Below are positions 9,184 through 16,107 of a DNA stretch of 49,520 bases, piece after piece (position 1 is the stretch's first letter; every line of letters starts with the position of its first letter). The position numbers were made by a program, and so were the translations under genes. Location of the stretch: contig CAKZKQ010000458.1 in NCBI GenBank assembly GCA_937123825.1, positions 1-49,520 of the forward strand, written 5' to 3'. The DNA is from an uncultured Pseudomonadota bacterium (lineage in GTDB: Bacteria; Myxococcota_A; Bradymonadia; Bradymonadales; GCA-2716585). Under the pieces are notes generated by a model. It was given only the letters and a program-made list of their open reading frames with translations. It did no database searches and was not told the origin of the DNA.

Positions 9184-9257
9184 GTGAAAGCCTCCATAAA
9201 ATGTGTCGATTGGCGAGTGATGCCCCAGGGCATACCGCTCGTGTGCGCTTTGGTATC

Positions 9258-9419
9258 ATACCAAAATGCAGACGTCCGACTTATTTTGTGACGGCCCTGA
9301 TGGCCCCAGGAGCCACGTGACTCGCTTGCAATAGCGCTGCTATGGCTGCGCTCGTCCCGAGGCCCCTGGACCTCATCATTGCTCGCCACAAAACAAGCCT
9401 TTCATCTGCATTTTGGTAT
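9258..9419. mobile_element. 162-bp MITE-like element, copy A
   Basis: The left end ATACCAAAATGCAGACG and the right end (9403-9419) are near-perfect terminal inverted repeats. Two other copies in this window have exactly the same length. Cores that begin CCAAA and end TTTGG flanked by TA fit a TA target duplication, as in IS630/Tc1-type transposition. Internally ATAGC-GCT-GCTAT (9331-9343) forms a hairpin that co-varies with the other copies. Just left of it, TTTGGTAT (9249-9256) looks like the right end of another, lost copy. It lies between divergent cysC and the PDZ-thioredoxin gene and carries no coding capacity. Confidence 0.75.
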
Positions 9420-9601
9420 AAGATGTTCTGCCAGGCCATGGAACCGCCAAGCACCATCCCCTTTGCCAAGATGCCCACACGCACGGTTGGTGGACCGGAG
9501 GTTGATTTGCTTGTGCCCCAGGTGATTGCCAGAATATGGCGCCGATGTGTCGCGTTCCCCATGCTGGAACGCCGACGTGCGCTGCCGGAGGATAAGACAG
9601 A

Positions 9602-10498
9602 ATGAAGTGGAATGCGAAGGTGACCATGGTCGCCCTGATGACGGCGTTGGTCGCGATGATGTGGGTGGCCAGTCCGCTGTTGGGTCAGGGGGCGCCTCCG
9701 GGCAACAACGCCAAGGCCGATCAGCCCGCCAAGAAGAAAGACAAGGGCTGGCTGGGCGTCTCGCTCAAAGCCACCACCGAAGAAGAAGCCAAGGCGCTCG
9801 GTTACGACCATCCCCTGGTGCGGATCGACACCATCTTCAACGGCTCGCCCGCAGAAGCCTCCGGCCTCCAATCCGGTGACCTTTTTCTGAAGCTCGACGG
9901 CAAGACCGTCAAGAGCGTCCGCGAGCTGGTCAAGACGGTGGGCAGCCATGCGTCTGGCGACAAGATCGTCCTGACGATGATGCGCGGTAAAGAGACCTTC
10001 ACGGTGCCGATTCTGCTGGGCATTCGCCCCGACCGCCGCACCCTGCTGCGCGACAGCTTCATCGACAAACCCGCGCCCGCCTTTGCGGTCCAGCACCTCA
10101 AAGACCTCAAAGAGTCAAAGCTGGCCGACTACAAGGGCAAAGTCCTGGTGGTCGACTTCTGGGCGACCTGGTGCGGCCCGTGCCGCCGCGCCATGCCGCA
10201 CCTCAACGACATGTCCAACAAGTTCTCCAAAGAGGGCCTGGTGGTGCTGGGCGTGACGGACGAAGAGCAGGGCGAGGTGCAGGCCTTCTTCAAGAAGAAC
10301 GACAAGGTTGATTACCCGATTGTGCTCGATCCCGGACGCAAAGCGCACCGTGGATACATGATCAGCGCGCTGCCGACGCTCTTCCTCATCGACCACGAAG
10401 GCGTGGTCCGCGACGTCCTCATCGGCGGCGGCAAAAAGAACATGGCCAAGCTCGACGCCAAGGTCGCCGAACTGCTCAAGGCCCGCAACAAGAAGTAA
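9602..10498 (+). CDS. Exported PDZ-thioredoxin (TlpA/ResA-like) fusion
   Basis: The product is 298 aa. An N-terminal signal peptide or anchor (hydrophobic 6-28) and a Lys-rich linker lead to a PDZ domain (about 48-140) with GWLGVSL, NGSPAEASGLQSGD and the following strand pair. A thioredoxin-like AhpC/TlpA domain (about 153-295) carries the redox motif WCGPC (190-194) and a cis-Pro loop ALPT. Such proteins reduce or exchange disulfides outside the cytoplasm; the PDZ part probably brings in a client or partner. The window's exported proteins are unusually Cys-rich and could be clients (inference). It is a single gene divergent from cysC. The PDZ-before-thioredoxin order in one chain is uncommon. 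Confidence 0.9.
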   Translation: MKWNAKVTMVALMTALVAMMWVASPLLGQGAPPGNNAKADQPAKKKDKGWLGVSLKATTEEEAKALGYDHPLVRIDTIFNGSPAEASGLQSGDLFLKLDGKTVKSVRELVKTVGSHASGDKIVLTMMRGKETFTVPILLGIRPDRRTLLRDSFIDKPAPAFAVQHLKDLKESKLADYKGKVLVVDFWATWCGPCRRAMPHLNDMSNKFSKEGLVVLGVTDEEQGEVQAFFKKNDKVDYPIVLDPGRKAHRGYMISALPTLFLIDHEGVVRDVLIGGGKKNMAKLDAKVAELLKARNKK

Positions 10499-10522
10499 TC
10501 AAGCAGGTGCAGGAGGCGCTTT

Positions 10523-10608
10523 AGACCAAGGATAGGAGCTTGTCCCTTCACAGGACGGACAGATGGATGGACTGACCCTACTCGGTCCCAATCTCTCATC
10601 CTTGGTCT
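10523..10608. repeat. Inverted repeat with 64-base spacer
   Basis: AGACCAAGGAT (10523-10533) is the exact reverse complement of ATCCTTGGTCT (10598-10608). It starts 25 bases after the stop of the PDZ-thioredoxin gene. It could be a folded 3' UTR or a small non-coding repeat element; only one copy is visible. Confidence 0.45.
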
Positions 10609-10887
10609 TCCTGCCGTGGGTTTGGGGCGCGTAGCCCCATGCACAAGCATCTTAAGTCGCTGCGTTGCCCATCAGGGCATCAAAAAGCGGGGGCATGAGG
10701 TTGTGTTGGCGTTTGTGGACCGAGTCCGGTGGTGACAACAACGAGGCAAGCTCGTTCTCGACAACCGAGCTCGTGCTGGAAGCACGTGGGAGGGCGTCGG
10801 GGGCGAGCTTGACCGTTGTGGGCCCACCGGCGATGGGAGCAAACGTTAACACAGCCTCTCAAGGGGGCGGCAGCCCCCATAAACTCA

Positions 10888-10930
10888 AAATCGCGCAGCG
10901 GCGTCGGGCCACTGCGCGATTTCTTTTTGT
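10888..10930. terminator. Rho-independent terminator hairpin
   Basis: AAATCGCGCAG (10888-10898) and CTGCGCGATTT (10912-10922) form a perfect 11-bp stem followed by CTTTTTG and further T runs on the plus strand. On the minus strand T residues also follow, so it may be bidirectional and serve the minus-strand gene ending at 11058. Confidence 0.7.
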
Positions 10931-11029
10931 TTCTTTTTAAAAGGTGCTGCTGCGCGGCGGATTGAGGCCGCAGCGGCGTTCAGAGTGGGGTTGTGGGGTT
11001 GGTTTTGGGGGCCAGCCCCCACACCCCCG

Positions 11030-11049
11030 CCAGGACCCGCGGGTCCTGG
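11030..11049. repeat. 20-bp perfect palindrome after the stop codon
   Basis: CCAGGACCCGCGGGTCCTGG is fully self-complementary and lies 8 bases beyond the stop of the minus-strand lipoprotein. It has no T-tract. It could protect the mRNA 3' end or be a REP-like unit. Confidence 0.5.
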
Positions 11050-11057
11050 ACCTGCGG

Positions 11058-12947
11058 TTATTCGGCGATGGGTTCGCAGCGCTGGTCGAGGCAGGTGACT
11101 TCGGGTGGAGGCGTGCAGCGGCAGATGGGGCCGACGCACTCGGTCTCTTGGAACTGGCGGCCCAGGGCGTTGAGGTCGTCCTGGCTCAGGCTCTGGTTGA
11201 CGAACTCGTAGCAGCCACCCAGGCCCACGCCGCACTGGCCGTTGAGGACCTGGCAGTCGCGGGCGGTTTCGCAGAAGCGGGCCGCTTCGACGGTGCGGGC
11301 GTAGTTGCTCTCGATCTCTTCACAGGAGTCGGGGCACTCGCGCTCGGTGCAGGCGACGCCTTCCTCGGTGCAGGTGCAGGTGTTGCAGTCCTCTTGCCAC
11401 TGCTCGCCAAGCTGGCGGCCGGGGCAAGGCGAGGTGGCCAACTGGCAGGTGCCCTCGACGCAGCGGCTGGGTGGGGGTTGGGTGCAGCGGCAGACGGGGC
11501 CGATGCAGCCGGCCTGCTGGAACTCCTGGCCGTAGGCGCTGAGTTCTTCCTGGCTGAGGCTCTGGTTGACGGCCTCGTGGCATCCGCCCAGGCCAACGCC
11601 GCACTGACCAAAGAGGGTCTGGCACTCGCGGTCCTGCTCACAGGCGCGGGCTTCGCTGAGGGCTTGCTCGTAGTTGGCTTCGATGGTCTCGCAGGAGTTG
11701 GGCTCGCTGCGCTCGCAGACCTGGTTGCAGACGCCGGGCTCAAGGGGCGGATGGACGAAGCAGCTCCAGCGCCCTTCTTCGTCGCAGATGCAACCATCGC
11801 CGATCTCGTTGCCGCAGGTGTCGCCGCGCTCGCAGGGCATGCCGGGCATGTCGCCGCGGCCGCATTCGCGGGGGCACTCGGGCAGTTCGAGGCCTTCACA
11901 GGGGTCACCGCAGTCAAGCTGGGTGCAGAGCACGCCGCGATCGGTGCACTGGCAGGTGTTGCACTCGACCTGCCATTCTTCGCCAAGCTGGCGACCGCCG
12001 CAGTCGGGGCCAAACTCGCACTGGCCTTCCTGACCGCAGATGACGGCGGGCGGGGGAGCGCAGTCGCAGACGGGGCCGATGCATTCGGCGTCGCGCCAGG
12101 CGCTGGCGGCGTCGTTGAGTTCTTCTTGAGAGAGGTCCTGGTTGACGGCGGCGTAGCAGCCGCCGATGCCGACGCCGCAGTGGCCGTTGAGGAGTTGGCA
12201 GTCTTCGTTGGCCTCACAGGCGCGGTTGGCGTTGATGACTTCGGCGTAGTTGTCTTCGATCTCTTCGCAGGAGTCGAGGCAGGCTTCTTCGGTGCAGACG
12301 GCTCCCCGGGCGGTGCAGGTGCAGGTGTTGCAGTCCTCTTGCCAGGTTTCGCCGATGTCGCGCCCCGGGCAGCCTTCACCAAAGCCGCACGTGCCCTGGT
12401 CGCAGATGGCCGGGGGGGCCTCGGCGCAGTCGCACACACCGTTGGTGCATTCTTGTTGAGAGAAGCGGGCGCCGAGCGCGACGAGTTCTTCCTGGGAAAG
12501 GTCCTGGTTGACGGACTCGTAGCAGCCGCCCAGGCCCACGCCGCACTGGCCATTGAGGATCTGGCAGTCTTCGTCAGAGTTGCAGGCGCTGGCGGCCTCG
12601 ACGGCCGCCTGATAGGCGTCTTCGAGTTCCTGGCAGGCATCGTCGTTGTTGGGGTCGTTGTTGCCGGGCTCGGTGATGCAAACGCTCTCCTGGCAGATCA
12701 GGCCAGGGCCGCAGTCGTCGTCCGAGGTGCACTCGACGTCGTTGTTGACGTCGTTGTTCTCATCGTTGTTGACGTCATTGTTTTCATCGTTGTTGACGTC
12801 GTTGTTGTCGTCATTGTTGACGTCGTTGTTGCCGGTGTCGTTGTTCTCTTCGACGCTGCCTTCGCCGTCTTCCTCTGCGCCGCAGGCCGTCACGGTCAGC
12901 AGGCTGACCGCCAAGAGTGTGCGCCATAACCACGTATTGTTCATCAT
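11058..12947 (-). CDS. Lipoprotein with three pacifastin-like modules
   Basis: The product is 629 aa. ATG 12947 is chosen from an AGGGA site 8 bases upstream and from the compact signal peptide with lipobox TVTAC (Cys22). An Asn-Asn-Asp repeat linker (about 35-72) leads into four copies of a ~70-residue domain with DCQ-LNGQCGVGLGGC and NQxLSQEEL motifs. Three of these are followed by a module with spacing C-x12-CNTCTC-xxxG-xx-CTxxxC (about 193-223, 316-346, 508-538). That closely follows the pacifastin serine-protease-inhibitor consensus of arthropods, with a reactive loop one residue shorter. A Cys-rich insert separates repeats 2 and 3. Protease inhibition at the cell surface is inference. 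The ~70-residue domain was not recognised. Confidence 0.8.
   Translation of the reverse strand: MMNNTWLWRTLLAVSLLTVTACGAEEDGEGSVEENNDTGNNDVNNDDNNDVNNDENNDVNNDENNDVNNDVECTSDDDCGPGLICQESVCITEPGNNDPNNDDACQELEDAYQAAVEAASACNSDEDCQILNGQCGVGLGGCYESVNQDLSQEELVALGARFSQQECTNGVCDCAEAPPAICDQGTCGFGEGCPGRDIGETWQEDCNTCTCTARGAVCTEEACLDSCEEIEDNYAEVINANRACEANEDCQLLNGHCGVGIGGCYAAVNQDLSQEELNDAASAWRDAECIGPVCDCAPPPAVICGQEGQCEFGPDCGGRQLGEEWQVECNTCQCTDRGVLCTQLDCGDPCEGLELPECPRECGRGDMPGMPCERGDTCGNEIGDGCICDEEGRWSCFVHPPLEPGVCNQVCERSEPNSCETIEANYEQALSEARACEQDRECQTLFGQCGVGLGGCHEAVNQSLSQEELSAYGQEFQQAGCIGPVCRCTQPPPSRCVEGTCQLATSPCPGRQLGEQWQEDCNTCTCTEEGVACTERECPDSCEEIESNYARTVEAARFCETARDCQVLNGQCGVGLGGCYEFVNQSLSQDDLNALGRQFQETECVGPICRCTPPPEVTCLDQRCEPIAE
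12736..12846. repeat. Tandem repeat encoding the Asn-Asn-Asp linker
   Basis: Short direct repeats built on GTTGTTGACGTC and GTTGTTCTCATC-type units encode NNDVNND/ENND on the minus strand. They are slippage-prone and so likely length-variable; they form the stalk of the pacifastin-like lipoprotein. Confidence 0.7.
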
Positions 12948-12967
12948 CTGTTTTTCCCTGGCGAATG

Positions 12968-13005
12968 AGGCCACGCCGGTGTCACTGTGAGGTCTGGCGT
13001 GGCCT
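12968..13005 (-). promoter_or_regulatory. 5' UTR hairpin of the pacifastin-like gene
   Basis: AGGCCACGCC (12968-12977) and GGCGTGGCCT (12996-13005) form a perfect 10-bp stem 21-58 bases upstream of the start at 12947. The loop contains a further small palindrome TCACTGTGA. Its position just before the ribosome binding site suggests mRNA stabilisation or translational control. Confidence 0.45.
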
Positions 13006-13370
13006 GTGGAGTCCTTATCAAGGGGTTGCAAGTTCCATGATCACCGCTTGTCTTGTCGAACTCGGACGGTGTCCAGCGTTTGATCTTGCCTTCTATCATA
13101 AGGTTTTGGTGCACGACCGCAAACCTTGAGTGAGTGAGGTTCGCTTTTGGGGGGGGCAACTTCAATTTTAGTGTGTTTTGAAGAGCGCGTTGGATTGTGG
13201 AAGTTTGAAGCGCCGCCCAGGGGTTTCTATCCTATACGGGGATGCCTTTGGAGCTTGTATGGGCTTTATGGGCATGTTTGACACGGTGGTGTGGTGTTTT
13301 GGGCGCGGTCTGAGCGGGTTTGGCAAGGACGGCGCGGTTTGGATCCGGTACACGAACGAGGTTGTTTGGG
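13006..13370. other. Intergenic region between divergent lipoprotein genes
   Basis: No gene is supported in these ~365 bases. The promoters of both neighbours should lie here, but no convincing -35/-10 pair was identified. Confidence 0.35.
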
Positions 13371-14402
13371 ATGTCTCAGAGCCGAGCAAAAACGATCGCA
13401 GGTGTGTGTCTGTTGGTGTTGTGTGTGGCGGCCGCTTGCGGTGTGAGCCGGTCTTATTTTGGGGTGGAGGACTGGTTGCCGGTGCGGGCGCTGGACACGG
13501 AGCTGCACGCGTTGGCGTTGGCCGAGGGGGCGCAGATGCAGGTGCGTCTCTTTGAGCAGACCGACACGGGCTTTTTGACGGCCGACGGGGTCCAGTCGGT
13601 GCGTTTTTCGGACCCGTCGGTCCTGGTGGCCGATCGGGTGGACGGGTTGAACACAGCGGCGCTGGAGTTGACGGGGTTGGAGGCGGGCAGCACGGACGTG
13701 AGCGTCTTTATGGACGGCGGCAAGGCCCAGTTCAACCTCAACGTGGTGGCGATGGAGCGCGCCCAGGTGGTGCCGATGTCCATTGCCTTTGCCCCCGAGC
13801 TGTGGTCTGGGCAGTACGGCGTCTTGCCCAACTCTCAGGTGCGCCTTGGCACGGAGTACGTTGGCCCCGATGGTTTGATTCTGCGTGGTTATGGGCTCTC
13901 TGAGTGGACCGCGCAGAGCGAGGACACAGTGGTGCTCGACGAGCGGCTGGATCTGGTGGCTGACGTGGTGGACGTGACCAGCGGGGAGTCTGCGACGCTC
14001 GTCGACACTGGACTTGAAGGCGGGCAGGTGGGGTTGATCCCGGTGGCCGAGCCTGTGCGGGCCGAGTTGTATGTCGAGGGCATCGGCGCGGTGGAAGAAG
14101 GACAGGTTGTGGAACTGCCGGTGCGCGGCGAGTCTCGGGTGATGGTGGCGCTCTACGACGCTGAGGGGCGCTTTATGCGGGGCGATGGCGGTGATCCGCT
14201 GGTGGCCCGTGGCACCTTCAACGACGTCGATCTGGCTGGCCAACTGCGCGGCCCTGGAGAGTTTCGCGACGATGACATTGATCGCTATCTGGAGGGCGAC
14301 AGCCGCATGGTCTTGTTGGTGACGCCCTTTGTGCCTGGGACCGGTCAGTTGGAGGTCGAGTGGGGGCGGTTCAACTTCAAGATGGACTTTGTGGTTCCCT
14401 GA
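13371..14402 (+). CDS. Lipoprotein, paralogue of the gene at 14667
   Basis: The product is 343 aa. ATG 13371 has GAGG 9 bases upstream and gives a signal peptide with lipobox VAAAC (Cys23). The mature part is beta-rich with no Cys motifs. Blocks such as YGLSEW, VDVTSGESATLVDTGLEGG and AELYVEGIGAVEEGQ have counterparts in the 14667 product (GWGIADW, VEVSIASEQGPVEITSGFEGE, AAVYVGIGGVLEPEQ). The two are diverged paralogues of one family, probably stacked Ig-like/beta-sandwich domains. The family was not recognised. The two genes plus the small ORF between them look like one operon. Confidence 0.75.
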   Translation: MSQSRAKTIAGVCLLVLCVAAACGVSRSYFGVEDWLPVRALDTELHALALAEGAQMQVRLFEQTDTGFLTADGVQSVRFSDPSVLVADRVDGLNTAALELTGLEAGSTDVSVFMDGGKAQFNLNVVAMERAQVVPMSIAFAPELWSGQYGVLPNSQVRLGTEYVGPDGLILRGYGLSEWTAQSEDTVVLDERLDLVADVVDVTSGESATLVDTGLEGGQVGLIPVAEPVRAELYVEGIGAVEEGQVVELPVRGESRVMVALYDAEGRFMRGDGGDPLVARGTFNDVDLAGQLRGPGEFRDDDIDRYLEGDSRMVLLVTPFVPGTGQLEVEWGRFNFKMDFVVP

Positions 14403-14451
14403 GCGGCCTTTTCCGAACAGGCGGTGGCGCTCCTGTCTGGGGTTGTGGCCA

Positions 14452-14667
14452 ATGAAGGGCTGCCAGTCACGAGGTTTTGCGCGCAGCCTCGTTGTTTTGA
14501 TCCTTGTCGCTGCGTTGATGGTCACCTTCCCGGTCATTTGTGCTTTTGAACTCAAATCCCTACCGTCTTTGGTCGAGCACTGGGTGATGGAGCATGGCGC
14601 AGCGCCTTTCCCAACACATATCGACGTGTTTTTGGGGGGTGGTGGCGCACAAAGGGCGAAGGTTTGA
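14452..14667 (+). CDS. Small membrane/exported protein coupled to the next gene
   Basis: The product is 71 aa. An N-terminal basic stretch is followed by a strong hydrophobic segment (about 12-32, SLVVLILVAALMVTFPVI) and a ~38-residue polar tail. Its TGA overlaps the ATG of the next lipoprotein gene (TGATG at 14665-14669), a classic translational-coupling arrangement that supports both genes. The ribosome site is weak (GGGG about 10 bases upstream). No family was recognised. Confidence 0.5.
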   Translation: MKGCQSRGFARSLVVLILVAALMVTFPVICAFELKSLPSLVEHWVMEHGAAPFPTHIDVFLGGGGAQRAKV

Positions 14668-15779
14668 TGACGTTGAGCGTGGACAATAGAGAGGAGATGC
14701 GGCGTTGGATGCGCCGTGGGATCTTGGTGGGGCTGGTGGCGTTGACGCTTGTGGGCGGCTGTCAGTGCGGTCCTGGTTATGTTTTGAGCGTTGATGGGCC
14801 AAGGGATGCTGAAAAGCCGTCGGCGCCTGCCATGTTGGCGCTTGGTTCCAAGACCATGGCTCGCCTGACAAGCAGTGATGACGTCGGCGGCGGTTATCCG
14901 GTGGCGCCGTCTGCGCTGCGCAAGGTGACGCTCAGCCGCCCGGCGGTGGCCTCTGTGGCCCGGATTGAAAGCGACAGTGAGGCTTTGACCTTTGATGTCC
15001 AGGCGCTCGAAGAAGGCTACAGTTGGGTGAAGGTCTTTACCCGGGATCCCCGTGGCAGCGTGGAGAAGGCCTTTGGAGAGGGGCGCTACAGCGCAGGAAC
15101 GGGCATTGAGGTGCATCCTGTGGGCACGGCGCGGATCGAGGCCAGCATGCCGCAGGCGTTCGACACCGAGGCGCCCGTTTTTGGCCCGCTGCCCCAGGTG
15201 CTGCAGCACACCGAGTACGCGGTGTTGTTGGATGAAGGGGCGGTGCGCTTGCGCGCATCGTACTTCAACGCCGAGGACAAGCCGCTGGGTGGGTGGGGGA
15301 TCGCCGACTGGGCCTCTTCTGCCGTTTCCGGCGTGGTGTTGACACCCAATGGGGATCAAAATGCAGACGTGGTGGAGGTGTCGATCGCGTCTGAACAGGG
15401 GCCGGTGGAGATCACCAGCGGCTTTGAGGGCGAGCCCATAACGCTCTTTCCTGTCTCCGAGGTGGCCGCAGCGGCGGTTTACGTTGGGATCGGAGGGGTC
15501 TTGGAGCCCGAGCAGGTGTTTGAGACGACGCCCGGCTGCCTTTCGTTGTCGCTCTTGCTGACCGATGCTCAGGGGCGCTTGATCCTCGACTCGGGCAAGG
15601 TGCCAATGGAGGTCGACGGTCAGGTGGATGACGTGCTCACGATCCACGGTCGCAGCGCCCGGGTGTGTTTCGCCGAGCCGGGCGAGTCGTCGGTGCGGTT
15701 GAGTTGGCGCCAGTCCCACAGCGCCGAGCTTCGGGTGCGCGTCCTGGAACCTGCGGTTGACGAAGGCTCTGCGCCTTGA
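14667..15779 (+). CDS. Lipoprotein, paralogue of the gene at 13371
   Basis: The product is 370 aa. ATG 14667 overlaps the preceding stop and has GAAGG about 5 bases upstream. A later ATG at 14709 is possible. Lipobox LVGGC puts the lipid Cys at 32, and Cys34 follows closely. The mature part is beta-rich and shares the block order of the 13371 paralogue. It has a single additional Cys pair toward the C-terminus (near CLSLSLLLTD and VCFAEPG), possibly one disulfide. Function is unknown; it is cell-envelope located. Confidence 0.75.
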   Translation: MTLSVDNREEMRRWMRRGILVGLVALTLVGGCQCGPGYVLSVDGPRDAEKPSAPAMLALGSKTMARLTSSDDVGGGYPVAPSALRKVTLSRPAVASVARIESDSEALTFDVQALEEGYSWVKVFTRDPRGSVEKAFGEGRYSAGTGIEVHPVGTARIEASMPQAFDTEAPVFGPLPQVLQHTEYAVLLDEGAVRLRASYFNAEDKPLGGWGIADWASSAVSGVVLTPNGDQNADVVEVSIASEQGPVEITSGFEGEPITLFPVSEVAAAAVYVGIGGVLEPEQVFETTPGCLSLSLLLTDAQGRLILDSGKVPMEVDGQVDDVLTIHGRSARVCFAEPGESSVRLSWRQSHSAELRVRVLEPAVDEGSAP

Positions 15780-16107
15780 TGTGTCATCCGGTCATATCTT
15801 CTTCATTCCAGCATTGAATCGACACACATCGGCTTTGCTTTGGCGGGTCCTTGGCTGCGGTTGCGGGATTTGGCCGTGTTGTGCCCTTTGGGGGGCTGTG
15901 TGCCATGTCTCTAGCGCATGGTGCGGCCATGGTGTGGGGGGTGTGGCCAGAAAAATGGGCCGTTGGTGGGTAATAAATGCGCTTAAAGCCCCTTTGAAGG
16001 CGTCTTGGCAGTAGACGCGATGCGTCTCGTTCTTTATCTTGCCAGGGTGTTGTCAAAGCTCTGTCATACTGACTCGGATTTTTACTGGGGGAGGTTGCCA
16101 AACCACT
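15780..16107. other. Intergenic region, no gene seen
   Basis: About 330 bases lie upstream of the acyl-CoA synthetase gene. No coding signal was supported. The promoter of that gene is expected near the end of this stretch but could not be fixed. Confidence 0.35.

Larger units (their letters stand above)
10499..11057. other. Intergenic region with several inverted repeats
   Basis: No gene is supported here. Four structures stand out: an 11-bp perfect inverted repeat with a 64-base spacer (10523-10533 and 10598-10608), a GGGGGC/GCCCCC hairpin (10863-10878), a terminator-like hairpin (10888-10930), and a 20-bp perfect palindrome (11030-11049). The ~230 bases between 10630 and 10860 show nothing recognisable. 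Confidence 0.45.

Noticed and set aside
10944..12929. 661-codon plus-strand ORF rich in Ala, Val and Gly
   Set aside because: It is antisense to the pacifastin-like lipoprotein, which has a signal peptide, lipobox and internal repeats. The Ala/Val/Gly bias is typical of a shadow frame.
13266..15719. 817-codon minus-strand ORF
   Set aside because: It is antisense to two paralogous lipoproteins and the coupled small ORF, all with ribosome sites; it has no recognisable domain.
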